From the NCBI RefSeq assembly GCF_021729075.1, contig NZ_JAJSAQ010000007.1:124001-188000 (forward strand): a stretch of 64,000 nt of DNA. The letters are read 5' to 3'. The position numbers and the translations under genes were made by a program. Of the stretch, positions 9,823 through 18,889 are shown piece after piece (the first letter of the stretch is position 1; each line of letters starts with the position of its first letter). Below the pieces are notes generated by a model. The model searched no databases, had not been told where the DNA came from, and worked only from the letters and a program-made list of their open reading frames with translations. This stretch comes from Microbulbifer guangxiensis (GTDB lineage: Bacteria; Pseudomonadota; Gammaproteobacteria; Pseudomonadales; Cellvibrionaceae).

Positions 9823-9844
9823 TCCCTGGTCGCTCGGTTGACAG
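9812..9844. promoter_or_regulatory. Candidate BirA (biotin repressor) operator
   Basis: The arms CTGTAAACC (9812-9820) and GGTTGACAG (9836-9844), 15 bases apart, form an inverted repeat with one mismatch. They closely match the known bio-operator half-sites TTGTAAACC / GGTTTACAA. The right arm contains the -35 hexamer of the bioB promoter and the left arm touches the comF start codon. Binding there would block bioB transcription and could affect comF. Confidence 0.7.
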
Positions 9845-9865
9845 TGACCGGCCCGCCGCTACACT
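9838..9865 (+). promoter_or_regulatory. Sigma-70 promoter of bioB
   Basis: A consensus -35 TTGACA (9838-9843) and a -10 TACACT (9860-9865) are separated by 16 bases and lie about 70 bases upstream of the bioB start codon. The -35 is embedded in the BirA-like operator. Confidence 0.7.
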
Positions 9866-9932
9866 GGCGAAATTCCCAACAATCGCCGCGCCTGCGCCGG
9901 ACCACAACAATGAACCAGGGAGACTACCCCCA

Positions 9933-11015
9933 GTGACCGCCACCCAGCAAATGCCTTCCGCTTCTGTGAATTACCTCGAGAGCCGTCACGACTGGACCCG
10001 CCAGCAGGTGCTGGAGCTGTTCGCCATGCCCTTCAACGACCTGTTGTTCACCGCCCAGCAGGTGCATCGCGCCCATTTCGATGCCAACCGGGTGCAGGTG
10101 AGCACCCTCTGCTCGATCAAAACCGGCGCCTGTCCGGAAGACTGCGCCTACTGCCCGCAGAGCGCCCGTTACGACACCGGCCTGGAGCGGGAAAAGCTGA
10201 TGAAGGTAGAGAAAGTGCTGGAGGAGGCCCGCGCAGCCAAGGCCAGCGGTGCCACCCGATTCTGCATGGGCGCCGCCTGGCGTTCGCCGAAGAAAAAGGA
10301 CATGCCCTACGTCACCCAGATGGTACGCGAGGTCAAGGCCCTGGGGCTGGAGACCTGCATGACCCTGGGCATGCTGAACGACGACCAGGCGAAGGAGCTG
10401 GCGGATGCCGGCCTCGACTACTACAACCACAACCTCGACACCTCCGCCGAGTACTACGGCGAGATCATCACCACCCGCACCTACCAGGATCGCCTGGAGA
10501 CCCTGGATCGCGTACGCCAGGCCGGTATGAAAGTCTGCGCCGGCGGCATCATCGGCATGGGCGAAGGGGAGAAGGATCGCGCCGGGTTGTTGATGCAGCT
10601 GGCCAACCTGCCCGAGCACCCGGAGTCTGTTCCCATCAACATGCTGGTGAAAGTGGCGGGCACGCCGCTGGAGCAGGAAAAAGACCTGGATCCGTTCGAG
10701 TTTATCCGCTGTATCGCCGTGGCCCGCATCATGATGCCCAGATCCCACGTGCGCCTGTCGGCGGGCCGCGAGGCCATGAATGACGAGATGCAGTCGCTGG
10801 CTTTTCTGGCCGGTGCCAACTCTATTTTCTACGGCGAAAAACTGCTCACCACCGGCAATCCGGAAGCCAATAAAGACATGCAGCTGTTTGCACGCCTCGG
10901 TATTCAGCCGGAAGAGTACCAGCAGTATGCCGATGAGGCCGAGGTGGAGGCAGAGCTGACCTCCCGTATCGTCGAGCAGCAGAACGATCCTTACTTCTAC
11001 GACGCGGCCAAATGA
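9933..11015 (+). CDS. bioB: Biotin synthase
   Basis: This radical-SAM enzyme of about 360 residues inserts sulfur into dethiobiotin. The radical-SAM cluster cysteines are C67, C71 and C74 in [21 protein letters not shown] and the C-terminal RLSAGREAM plus [12 protein letters not shown] segments are typical of BioB. The GTG at 9933 is chosen because AGGGAG (9917-9922) sits 10 bases before it; an ATG at 9951 has no Shine-Dalgarno. The bioF start overlaps the stop (ATGA), so bioB-bioF-bioHC form a coupled operon. Confidence 0.97.
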   Translation: MTATQQMPSASVNYLESRHDWTRQQVLELFAMPFNDLLFTAQQVHRAHFDANRVQVSTLCSIKTGACPEDCAYCPQSARYDTGLEREKLMKVEKVLEEARAAKASGATRFCMGAAWRSPKKKDMPYVTQMVREVKALGLETCMTLGMLNDDQAKELADAGLDYYNHNLDTSAEYYGEIITTRTYQDRLETLDRVRQAGMKVCAGGIIGMGEGEKDRAGLLMQLANLPEHPESVPINMLVKVAGTPLEQEKDLDPFEFIRCIAVARIMMPRSHVRLSAGREAMNDEMQSLAFLAGANSIFYGEKLLTTGNPEANKDMQLFARLGIQPEEYQQYADEAEVEAELTSRIVEQQNDPYFYDAAK

Positions 11016-12226
11016 GTCTCCGCGCCACCCTGCAGAAACGGCTCGCTCAGCGTCGCGAAAGCGGGCTCTACCGCCAGCTGAAGATCTTGGACGCCGCGCC
11101 CACCCCCGGCGCTGTGGTCGATGGCCTGCCGATGGTCACTTTCAGCAGCAATGACTATCTCGGCCTGGCCACCCACCCGGAGGTGATCGCGGCGCAGCAG
11201 GAAGGCGCGCGCCTGGGTGCCGGTGCCACGGCCTCACACCTGGTCAACGGGCACCTGCGGATCCACGAGGAGCTGCAGGAAGAGATCGCGGCGGCGACGG
11301 GGCGCGAGGCAGCGCTGGTGTTCTCCAGCGGCTACGCCGCCAATATGGGCACCATCTGCGCCCTGATCGGTCGCGGCGACAGTATCGTTTCCGACAAGCT
11401 CAACCACGCCTCGCTGATCGACGGTGCGCGCCTGTCCCGCGCCGACAGCCTGCGCTTCGCCCACAGTGATACCGCGGCGCTGGAGCGCCAGCTGGTGCGC
11501 GCACCGGCCGCCGGCGGCAACACCCTGGTGGCGGTGGACGGTGTCTACAGCATGGACGGCGACTGTGCCCCGCTGGCGGAGGTCGCCCGGCTGTGCCGTC
11601 AGTACGGTGCCTGGCTGATGGTGGACGAGGCTCACGGCTTCGGTGTCATGGGCAGCGACATACTGCCGGTCGGCGGCAGCGTGGCTGCGGCTGGTCTCGG
11701 CGAGGAGGAGGTGCCGGTGCTGATGGGGACCCTGGGCAAGGCAGCGGGCAATGCCGGTGCCTTCGTGGCGGGTTCCCGTGAGCTGATCGATTACCTGGTG
11801 CAGTTCGCCCGCACCTATATCTATACCACCGGCATGCCGCCGGCAGTTGCTGCCGGAGCCCTGGCTGCGGTGCGAATCATGCAGCGGCAGCCAGAGCTGC
11901 GGCAGCGCCTCGGTAACAATATCGCCCACTTCCGCCGTGGTGCCGCTGAGCGCGGTCTGCCGCTCTGCGACAGCACCAGCGCGATCCAGCCCCTGTTGCT
12001 GGGCGCTGAACAGGCCGTGATGACCGTCGCCGCAGAGCTGGCTTCGCGCGGGTTCCTGGTGGGCGCCATCCGTCCACCCACGGTGCCAGCGGGCACGGCG
12101 CGCCTGCGTATCACCCTGAGTGCCGCTCACAGCGGCGCACAGATCGAAGCCCTGCTCGATGCCCTCGCAACCGCACTTGCCGCAACGGTACCCGGGCAGA
12201 CTGTGGCCGACGGGGTATCTCCGTGA
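11012..12226 (+). CDS. bioF: 8-amino-7-oxononanoate synthase
   Basis: This 404-residue PLP enzyme of the alpha-oxoamine synthase family condenses pimeloyl-ACP with alanine. Visible landmarks are [16 protein letters not shown] near residue 50, the [11 protein letters not shown] aspartate-histidine motif and the PLP-binding lysine K243 in GTLGKAAGN. It overlaps bioB by four bases (ATGA) and bioHC by four (GTGA). Confidence 0.96.
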   Translation: MSLRATLQKRLAQRRESGLYRQLKILDAAPTPGAVVDGLPMVTFSSNDYLGLATHPEVIAAQQEGARLGAGATASHLVNGHLRIHEELQEEIAAATGREAALVFSSGYAANMGTICALIGRGDSIVSDKLNHASLIDGARLSRADSLRFAHSDTAALERQLVRAPAAGGNTLVAVDGVYSMDGDCAPLAEVARLCRQYGAWLMVDEAHGFGVMGSDILPVGGSVAAAGLGEEEVPVLMGTLGKAAGNAGAFVAGSRELIDYLVQFARTYIYTTGMPPAVAAGALAAVRIMQRQPELRQRLGNNIAHFRRGAAERGLPLCDSTSAIQPLLLGAEQAVMTVAAELASRGFLVGAIRPPTVPAGTARLRITLSAAHSGAQIEALLDALATALAATVPGQTVADGVSP

Positions 12227-13845
12227 AGTTCCAACATCTGGTTTTGCTGCATGGCTGGGGCTGCGACGGGCGCCTCTGGGCACCGCTGCAGGCCGAGCTT
12301 GAAAAGCGACTGGCACTCCCGGTCAGCGTGCTGGAACTGCCGGGTTTCGGTGCGCGACACCGCGAAGCCTGGCCGGAGACAAGCGCCCTGCTCGATGAAC
12401 TCAATGAGCGGATTCCCGCCGGCAGCCTTCTGATGGGCCATTCCCTCGGGGGTATGCTGGCCGTGCGCCTGGCAGCCCGGAGCGATCGGGTCGCCGGCGT
12501 AATCACCCTGGCCGCCAACGCACGTTTTACCGCCGCGCCGGGCTGGCCGGGCATGGCACCGAGTGTGTTCGAGGCTTTCTACCATTCATTTGCCCAGTCT
12601 GGGGAAAAAACCTGGTTGCGCTTTTGCGGCCTGCAGGTGCAGGGGGACCGCAATGCGCGGGCCCTGCTGAAACAACTTCGCGGGCTGGCACCCGAAGCGA
12701 TGGGGGATGCCTGGGTTTCAGCACTGCGTTGCCTGGGGCAGCTGGACAACCGGGAGACGTTGCAGCAGCTGGAGAAACCACAGTTGCATCTGCTGGCTGA
12801 AGGGGATGCCCTGGTGCCTGCCGACAGCGCCGACGCGCTGAACTCGCTGGGAGTGCCGACAGAGGTGATCAGTGCTGCCGGGCATGTGTTGCCATTGGGC
12901 CAACCCCGGTTGCTCGGAGCCACCATCGAACAGTTTGTGCGGGCGCACACCGCTGACCAAAGTGCAGCCGAGGTGGCAGAGCCGTTTGCCAAGCAGGCGG
13001 TCGCTCGCTCGTTTGGCCGCGCCGCAGCCGACTATGACGCCGCCGCCCACCTGCAGCGTGCCGTCTGCCGGCACCTGCTCGCCAGCTTGCCGGAGGGCAC
13101 CGAGCCGCGGCGCATTCTCGACCTGGGCAGTGGCACCGGCTACGGCAGTGAACTGTTGCGCCAGCGGTTTCCCTTCGCGGAGATCATCGCCCTGGACCTG
13201 GCCGAGGGCATGCTGGCCTATGCCCGCGAGCGTCGGCCGGCCGCTGATGGCTACATCGCTGCCGATGCGGAGCAGCTGCCGCTGGCCGATGACAGCTTTG
13301 ACCTGGTTTTCTCCAGCATGGCGCTGCAGTGGTGCTACCGGCTGCCGCAACTCTTTGCCGAACTGCAGCGGGTTGTGGCGCCGGGCGGGAGACTGCTGGT
13401 GTCCACGCTGGGGCCCGGTACTCTTCGGGAGCTGAAGGCGGCCTGGGCTTCTGTGGACGACGGTGTCCATGTAAACCGTTTTCTCTCGGCGGATGAATGG
13501 TCTGCAGCGGCACGGGCGGCGGGTCTGGGTGGGATCCGGGGCGTGGAGGAGCGGGTACTGCATTACGCCACGGCAGTGGAGTTGATGCGGGACCTGAAAC
13601 GCATCGGTGCCCACAACGTCAATCGCGGCGCAGGCCGGGGGCTCACCGGCCGCGATCGCCTGCGCCGGTTGTCGCGGGCCTACGAGCCCTGGCGCACCGC
13701 CACCGGATTGCCGGCCAGTTACGAGGTCATCTACCTGGACCTGCACTGCACTGCACACCGTGGCGAGACAACGGAACAGGCCAGCGGTGTGGATAGAACG
13801 GCAGACGCCGGCACAGGGGCCGGCGTCTATGAGCTTGGCAGCTGA
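12223..13845 (+). CDS. bioHC: Bifunctional BioHC: pimeloyl-ACP methyl ester esterase fused to malonyl-ACP O-methyltransferase
   Basis: This 540-residue fusion has two parts. Residues 1-245 form an alpha/beta hydrolase with HGWGCDGRLW and the nucleophile elbow GHSLGGM (S74), matching BioH. Residues 255-500 form a class-I SAM methyltransferase with ILDLGSGTGYGSELL, matching BioC. BioC caps the malonyl thioester to start pimelate synthesis and BioH removes the methyl group at the end. Such fusions are known from Saccharophagus and Teredinibacter relatives. The GTG start overlaps the bioF stop. The last 30 or so residues pass through a hairpin-forming sequence and exceed the usual BioC end. Confidence 0.93.
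   Translation: MKFQHLVLLHGWGCDGRLWAPLQAELEKRLALPVSVLELPGFGARHREAWPETSALLDELNERIPAGSLLMGHSLGGMLAVRLAARSDRVAGVITLAANARFTAAPGWPGMAPSVFEAFYHSFAQSGEKTWLRFCGLQVQGDRNARALLKQLRGLAPEAMGDAWVSALRCLGQLDNRETLQQLEKPQLHLLAEGDALVPADSADALNSLGVPTEVISAAGHVLPLGQPRLLGATIEQFVRAHTADQSAAEVAEPFAKQAVARSFGRAAADYDAAAHLQRAVCRHLLASLPEGTEPRRILDLGSGTGYGSELLRQRFPFAEIIALDLAEGMLAYARERRPAADGYIAADAEQLPLADDSFDLVFSSMALQWCYRLPQLFAELQRVVAPGGRLLVSTLGPGTLRELKAAWASVDDGVHVNRFLSADEWSAAARAAGLGGIRGVEERVLHYATAVELMRDLKRIGAHNVNRGAGRGLTGRDRLRRLSRAYEPWRTATGLPASYEVIYLDLHCTAHRGETTEQASGVDRTADAGTGAGVYELGS
13803..13828 (+). terminator. Terminator-like hairpin inside the 3' end of bioHC
   Basis: A perfect 10-bp inverted repeat (AGACGCCGGC / GCCGGCGTCT) with a 6-base loop lies 17 bases before the bioHC stop codon. 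No T-run follows. It may reduce read-through towards the convergent gene. Confidence 0.4.
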
Positions 13846-13869
13846 GACCGGGTCAGGGCCCGGCCTGGA

Positions 13870-14355
13870 TCACGGGTAGATGGAAATCGGCGTCGGGGTA
13901 TCCACCATGGCCCAGATTTCATCCATCTCGCGGTTGGTCACCGCGATACAGCCGTCGGTCCAGTTCATCTTGGTCAGGTAGCTCTCCATCCCTTTCCACT
14001 GCGGCTTGATACCGTGGATCATGATGTCGCCACCGGGATTCACGCCCAGGCGTCGTGCGCGGGCCTTGTCCTGCGCGTTCGGATAGGAAATGTGGATGGA
14101 GCGGTAAAAACGGCTCTTCGGGTTTTTCCAGTCCAGGGTATAGCGGCCTTCCGGCGTGCGCTCGTCGCCCTGCATGACCTTGTGGCCGCGCGGGTTCTCA
14201 CCGAAGACCACCTTGTAGCTCTTCAGCACGCGGCCGTTGCGCTTCAGCTGCATCAGGGATTTCGATTTGTACACGACCACCTCGTCCGCTTTCTGGATGG
14301 CGGCAGAGGAGAGCATGGGCGCTAGCAGTAGCAGGGCAAAAGCAAGGTATCGCAT
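13870..14355 (-). CDS. Secreted L,D-transpeptidase (YkuD family)
   Basis: This 161-residue protein has a clear signal peptide (MRYLAFALLLLAPMLSSAA) and then a YkuD domain. The catalytic signature is present as the HG of IMIHGIKPQ and the cysteine in WTDGCIAVTN. The family forms 3-3 cross-links or other amide exchanges in peptidoglycan, and small members without extra domains may instead cut or edit it. It sits between bioHC and bioD on the opposite strand, so it splits the biotin genes into two transcription units. Confidence 0.9.
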   Translation of the reverse strand: MRYLAFALLLLAPMLSSAAIQKADEVVVYKSKSLMQLKRNGRVLKSYKVVFGENPRGHKVMQGDERTPEGRYTLDWKNPKSRFYRSIHISYPNAQDKARARRLGVNPGGDIMIHGIKPQWKGMESYLTKMNWTDGCIAVTNREMDEIWAMVDTPTPISIYP

Positions 14356-14630
14356 AGTGTTGGCAAACCGTGTTTGTCAGTGATCCGTGGAACGGCAGCT
14401 TCCGTGCTTTCATCCCGCCGCAGTCAGGGCGGGATGGCGCGATTCATGACAGCGTTGTCCTTCGCTGGCAACCAGATCCCGGCCGGGCAACGTGTCAGGA
14501 CGTTATCCTAACCCCGGTGCATATCAGTGGACGGGTTGATTAAAAAATGATCTGAGCGGGTAATTTATCAGCAAGTAGGCGACGTTTCAAAGGGCGTCAA
14601 AGAAAAAAAGCTCTGAACGGAGAGTCAGGT

Positions 14631-15314
14631 GTGACCAGAACGTTTTTTGTGACCGGAACAGATACAGAAGTCGGAAAAACCTTTATCAGTGGCGCCCTGC
14701 TGGAGTGCGCGGCCCGCGAGGGCTTGCAGACGGCAGCGGTCAAACCGGTGGCCTCCGGCTGTGAAGTTACCCATGAAGGGCTGCGCAACAGTGATGCCCT
14801 GTTGCTGCAGGAGGCCATGACCATGGACCTCCCCTACCAGCAGGTCAACCCCATTGCCCTGGAGCCCGCCATCGCACCGCACATTGCCGCAATGGAAGCA
14901 GGCAGGCGGCTGGACGCAAGGAGAATGGAGGGGGTTTGCCGCGGGGTCATGTCCGCCGGAGCCGACCTGGTGCTGATTGAGGGAGCCGGTGGCTGGCGTA
15001 CGCCCCTGGGGCCGCGATCATACCTCTCTGACCTGCCACAGCAGCTGGATATCCCGGTGATCCTGGTAGTCGGCATGCAGCTGGGGTGCATCAATCACGC
15101 CGTGCTGACCGCCGAGGCGATTCGCAGGGATGGCCTGGCGCTGGCGGGTTGGGTGGCGAATTTTGTCCGCGACGGCATGGCCCGCCCCGACGAGAACCTG
15201 GCAACACTGCGAACCCTGCTGCCGGCCCCACTGCTGGGTGTAGTGCCGTTCGACGAAGCCACCGATTATCGCGCTGCCGCAGAGCACCTGCAGATCGCGC
15301 CGCTGCTTGGCTGA
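14631..15314 (+). CDS. bioD: Dethiobiotin synthetase
   Basis: This 227-residue P-loop ATPase closes the ureido ring of dethiobiotin. It shows the Walker A GTDTEVGKT (residues 8-16), KPVASGCE and EGAGGWRTPL. The GTG start at 14631 has GGAG about nine bases upstream. The gene lies outside the bioB-F-HC operon. bioA is not in the window. No BirA-like site is visible in the 275 bases upstream, so its regulation may differ from bioB. Confidence 0.94.
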   Translation: MTRTFFVTGTDTEVGKTFISGALLECAAREGLQTAAVKPVASGCEVTHEGLRNSDALLLQEAMTMDLPYQQVNPIALEPAIAPHIAAMEAGRRLDARRMEGVCRGVMSAGADLVLIEGAGGWRTPLGPRSYLSDLPQQLDIPVILVVGMQLGCINHAVLTAEAIRRDGLALAGWVANFVRDGMARPDENLATLRTLLPAPLLGVVPFDEATDYRAAAEHLQIAPLLG

Positions 15315-15351
15315 GAGATGCTCCCTGCCGGCCATACGGCGCCGCCGCCAG

Positions 15352-15380
15352 TTGACAAGCCGGTCCCGCCCACCTAGATT
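15352..15380 (+). promoter_or_regulatory. Promoter of the acyl-CoA dehydrogenase gene
   Basis: -35 TTGACA (15352-15357) and -10 TAGATT (15375-15380) are separated by 17 bases. A perfect palindrome begins at the end of the -10. Confidence 0.7.
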
Positions 15381-15396
15381 CAAACAATCGTTTGAA
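15379..15396. promoter_or_regulatory. PsrA/TetR-type operator
   Basis: The perfect palindrome TTCAAAC-AATC-GTTTGAA overlaps the -10 end and start site of the promoter. It matches the published PsrA pattern of CAAAC and GTTTG spaced by 2-4 bases. PsrA represses fatty-acid degradation genes in many gammaproteobacteria and is released by long-chain fatty acids. Confidence 0.65.
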
Positions 15397-15418
15397 ACAG
15401 TCGACTGAGGAGCCGATC

Positions 15419-17200
15419 ATGGCGGAGTACAAGGCACCGCTGCGGGAAATGAACTTCCTTTTACACGAGGTTTTTGCCGCTGACCAACTGTGGGCGCGCC
15501 TGCCGGGCCTGGAGGGTGCGGTGGATCGGGAGACCGCCGACGCCATCCTCGAGGAAATGGCCAAGCTGGCCGCCAATACCCTGGACCCCATCAATCGCAG
15601 TGGCGATGAAGAGGGCTGCCAGTGGGAGGATGGCGTGGTCACCACGCCGAAGGGGTTCCCCGAGGCCTACGCCACTTTCTGCGAGGGTGGCTGGGGCGCC
15701 CTGCTGGGTAACCCGGAGTACGGTGGCATGGGCATGCCCAAGATGCTGGGTGCCCAGGTGGAGGAGATGATCAACTCCGCCAATATCTCCTTCGCCCTCT
15801 ATCCGGTGCTGACTGCCGGCGCCTGCCTGGCACTGGATGCCCACGGCAGCGAGGATCTGAAGCAGCGCTACCTGCCGAAAATGTACGAGGGCACCTGGTC
15901 CGGTGCCATGGACCTGACTGAACCCCATGCGGGCACGGACCTCGGCATCATCCGCACCAAGGCGGAGCCGCAGGAAGATGGTTCCTACAAGATCACCGGC
16001 AACAAGATCTTCATTACCGGCGGTGACCACGACCTTTCCGAAAACATCATCCACCTGGTACTGGCCAAACTGCCAGATGCACCCAGGGGGCCGAAAGGCA
16101 TTTCCCTGTTCCTGGTACCGAAGTTCCTGGTCAATGAGGACGGCAGCATTGGCGAACGCAATGCGGTGAACTGTGGCTCGATCGAACACAAGATGGGCAT
16201 CAAGGCCTCGGCCACCTGTGCGATGAACTTCGACGGTGCCAAGGGCTGGCTGGTGGGTGAGCTGAACAAGGGGCTCGCCGCCATGTTCACAATGATGAAC
16301 TACGAGCGCCTGGGGGTGGGCATCCAGGGGCTCGGCGCCTCCGAGCGCTCCTACCAGAATGCGGTGGAATACGCCCGCGAGCGCATCCAGAGTCGTTCCC
16401 CGGCGGGTCCGAAGCAGGCCGACAAGGCCGCCGACCCGATTCTGGTGCACCCGGACGTGCGCCGTATGCTGCTGACCCAGAAGGCGCTGATCGGCGGTGG
16501 CCGCGCCCTGTCCACGTATGTGGCCCAGTGGCTCGATATCGCCAAGTTCGGCGAAGGTGAAGAGAAGCAGAAGGCCGAGGCCATGGTGGCCCTGCTCACG
16601 CCGGTGGCCAAGGCATTCTTTACCGACAAGGGCCTCGATTGCACCATACTGGGCCAGCAGGTGTTCGGCGGCCACGGCTATATCCGTGAGTGGGGCCAGG
16701 AGCAGCTGGTGCGGGATGTGCGCATCACCCAGATTTACGAGGGGACCAACGGTATCCAGGCGCTGGACCTGATCGGCCGCAAGACCGTCGCCAACAACGG
16801 AGCCTATTTCAACCTGTTTGCTGACGACGTGCAGCAATTCATCGACAGCCAGGTGGATAACGAGGCGTTGGCGGAATTCATTCAGCCGCTCTCCTCAGAG
16901 CTCCAACGCCTGCGCGACGTCACCGCCCGCGTACTGGCGGCAGCCCAGGAAGATCCCCACGCGCCAGGTGCGGCGTCGGTGGAGTACCTGCACCTGTTCG
17001 GCTACGTGGCCTACGCCTTCATGTGGGCGCGCATCGCGGCTGCCGCACTGCCGAAGACTGGCGAGGACAGCTTCTATGCGGGTCAGGTGAAGACGGCACG
17101 CTTCTTCTTCGCCCGCCTGCTGCCCCAGGCCACGGCGCTGGCGGCGAGTGTCGATGCCGGCAGCGGTACCCTGATGGATCTGGAGGAGGAGCTTTTCTGA
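15419..17200 (+). CDS. Acyl-CoA dehydrogenase (FadE-like, long form)
   Basis: This flavoenzyme of about 593 residues has an extra N-terminal domain (MAEYKAPLREMNFLLHEVF), the FAD-contact stretch MDLTEPHAGTDLG, IKASATCAMNFD and the C-terminal QIYEGTNGIQALDLIGRK. This layout matches the roughly 600-residue dehydrogenases that act on medium- or long-chain acyl-CoA in Pseudomonas-like bacteria. The ATG at 15419 follows GAGGAG. Promoter and operator point to control by a fatty-acid-responsive repressor. A strong terminator follows. Chain length cannot be read from sequence. Confidence 0.9.
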   Translation: MAEYKAPLREMNFLLHEVFAADQLWARLPGLEGAVDRETADAILEEMAKLAANTLDPINRSGDEEGCQWEDGVVTTPKGFPEAYATFCEGGWGALLGNPEYGGMGMPKMLGAQVEEMINSANISFALYPVLTAGACLALDAHGSEDLKQRYLPKMYEGTWSGAMDLTEPHAGTDLGIIRTKAEPQEDGSYKITGNKIFITGGDHDLSENIIHLVLAKLPDAPRGPKGISLFLVPKFLVNEDGSIGERNAVNCGSIEHKMGIKASATCAMNFDGAKGWLVGELNKGLAAMFTMMNYERLGVGIQGLGASERSYQNAVEYARERIQSRSPAGPKQADKAADPILVHPDVRRMLLTQKALIGGGRALSTYVAQWLDIAKFGEGEEKQKAEAMVALLTPVAKAFFTDKGLDCTILGQQVFGGHGYIREWGQEQLVRDVRITQIYEGTNGIQALDLIGRKTVANNGAYFNLFADDVQQFIDSQVDNEALAEFIQPLSSELQRLRDVTARVLAAAQEDPHAPGAASVEYLHLFGYVAYAFMWARIAAAALPKTGEDSFYAGQVKTARFFFARLLPQATALAASVDAGSGTLMDLEEELF

Positions 17201-17219
17201 TTTTTCGTCCATCAGCCGA

Positions 17220-17247
17220 AAGCCCCGCGTTGCGGGGCTTTTTTGTC
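17220..17247 (+). terminator. Intrinsic terminator after the acyl-CoA dehydrogenase gene
   Basis: The hairpin AGCCCCGC-gtt-GCGGGGCT is followed by TTTTTTGTCTCT, a textbook rho-independent terminator. Confidence 0.9.
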
Positions 17248-17300
17248 TCTGGCGTTTCTCCTAAACTCGATGGTGCCTGAATAAAACCGATAACAACGCC

Positions 17301-17483
17301 ATGTCCGACAAGAAACTTACCGATGAAGACCAGGCCAAGGTCGACAAATACCTGCACTCCGGCGTGAACCGTGTCGAACGCAAACCTTTCCGTCCGTTCC
17401 TGTTGCTCGGCATTATTGTCGCCGTGCTGACAGTGCTGTCGCTGGTCAGCCTGCTGATCGCGCAAACCAAGGGAGTGGTCTGA
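17301..17483 (+). CDS. DUF3094-like small membrane protein
   Basis: This 60-residue protein has a charged N-terminus ([18 protein letters not shown]) and the sequence [13 protein letters not shown] leading into one transmembrane helix. These match the DUF3094 family known from Pseudomonas and relatives; function is unknown. Its stop codon overlaps the start of the nitroreductase gene (TGATG), so the two are probably co-translated. Confidence 0.75.
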   Translation: MSDKKLTDEDQAKVDKYLHSGVNRVERKPFRPFLLLGIIVAVLTVLSLVSLLIAQTKGVV

Positions 17484-18151
17484 TGGCGGAAAGCGACGGC
17501 TTTGTGCCGCTGCAGTTCGACAGGCTGAGCGACGAGGAAATGTTGCGCCGCAGCGGGGACTTTCTCACCCGTATGAAGCAGCGGCGCAGCGTGCGTGATT
17601 TCTCTGACGCGCCGGTACCGCGAACGGTGATTGAAGATGCGATCCGTACTGCCGGCAGCGCACCCAGCGGTGCCAACATGCAGCCCTGGCATTTCTCGGT
17701 GGTGGGCAGCGCTGAGCTGAAGCGACAGATCCGGCTGGCCGCCGAGGAAGAAGAGCGTGAGTTCTACCAGCGCCGCGCCTCGGCCGAGTGGCTGGATGCG
17801 CTGGCACCGCTCGGGACTGATGCCCACAAACCGTTCCTCGAGACGGCGCCCTGGCTGATCGTGATCTTCCTGAAGAAGTTCTCCAGCAGCGACAGCGGTG
17901 AGAAGCTCAAGAATTACTACACTGCCGAATCCGTGGGCATCGCCACCGGCATGCTGATCGCGGCGTTACACAACGCCGGCGTTGCCACCCTGACACACAC
18001 GCCGAGCCCGATGAAGTTTCTCAATGAAATTCTCGGCCGGCCCTCCACGGAAAAGCCTTACATGATTCTGGTGGCGGGCCTGCCCGCTGAGGGCGTCGAG
18101 GTGCCGGCAATCGACAAGAAGCCGCTGGCGGAGATCGCAGACTTTCTCTGA
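17483..18151 (+). CDS. Nitroreductase-fold FMN protein resembling iodotyrosine deiodinase
   Basis: This 222-residue protein opens with [16 protein letters not shown] and the flavin-site sequence [12 protein letters not shown]. Its middle resembles the active-site lid of iodotyrosine deiodinases: E91, Y95 and K116 have the same spacing as the substrate-binding Glu-Tyr-Lys of the human enzyme (E157, Y161, K182, recalled from memory). [11 protein letters not shown] and [20 protein letters not shown] follow as in that subgroup. Bacterial homologues can remove halogens from tyrosine derivatives reductively. The physiological substrate here is unknown. It is coupled to the DUF3094 gene. Confidence 0.8.
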   Translation: MAESDGFVPLQFDRLSDEEMLRRSGDFLTRMKQRRSVRDFSDAPVPRTVIEDAIRTAGSAPSGANMQPWHFSVVGSAELKRQIRLAAEEEEREFYQRRASAEWLDALAPLGTDAHKPFLETAPWLIVIFLKKFSSSDSGEKLKNYYTAESVGIATGMLIAALHNAGVATLTHTPSPMKFLNEILGRPSTEKPYMILVAGLPAEGVEVPAIDKKPLAEIADFL

Positions 18152-18217
18152 AGACTCTGTGCGGGCTGTTGCCGCGGTCTGACAGGGTGTGTCCGCGGCA
18201 GCCGCTTTGATCGATGG

Positions 18218-18685
18218 TCAGGAGCCGCGCTCACTGATGATCTGCCACTCCTCCGCTGTGACGGGTTGGATGGACAGGCGTCCCTGCTTCACCAGCACCA
18301 TTTCCTGTAGCCGCGGATCTGCCTTGATCTGCGCCAGCGGCACCGGGTGGGCAAACGTGCTGCGCCAATGCAGGTCGACGCAGAACCAGCGCGGAGCCCC
18401 GGCGCTGGCCTTGGGATCGAAGTAGGGGCTGTCGGGGTCGAACTGGGCAGGGTCCGGGTAGGCAGCCTTGACGACTTCCGCGGTGCCCACCACGGCCGGC
18501 ACCTTGCAGGCGCTGTGGTAAAAGAGCACGCCATCCCCCACCGCCACCTTGTCACGCAGGAAATTGCGCGCCTGGTAGTTGCGGATCCCGTCCCAGTGGC
18601 CAGTCTGGCCGGGTTCGCTCGCCAGGTCGTCGATGCTGTACTCGTCCGGTTCCGATTTGAAGAGCCAGTGGTTCACTCTCTTCAC
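18218..18685 (-). CDS. EVE domain protein
   Basis: This 155-residue protein is a single EVE domain (PUA-like fold). It begins HWLFKSEPDEYSIDDL and contains WDGIRNYQARNFLRDKVAVGDGVLFYHS, PAVVGTAEVV and LVKQGRLSIQPV. EVE domains bind modified bases in nucleic acid, and free-standing ones are widespread and of unclear role. It converges on the nitroreductase gene. Confidence 0.88.
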   Translation of the reverse strand: MKRVNHWLFKSEPDEYSIDDLASEPGQTGHWDGIRNYQARNFLRDKVAVGDGVLFYHSACKVPAVVGTAEVVKAAYPDPAQFDPDSPYFDPKASAGAPRWFCVDLHWRSTFAHPVPLAQIKADPRLQEMVLVKQGRLSIQPVTAEEWQIISERGS

Positions 18686-18889
18686 CCTCCCTCAAGTAAG
18701 TGTCTGGGCAATGTCCGGGCAGTGCCCGAGGATTCAAAGGCTGTGATGTGTATAGCGGGAAATCTGCGGTAGCCGGTGTTCTCGCTGCGCCGGGCGGTAT
18801 TTCGCCGGCTCGGGGCGCCATTTAGTATGAACGTCTGTAGAAGTGTCAATACGGCCTGCCGCTGAAGCGTCGGGCCTGTACGGGAGCAT

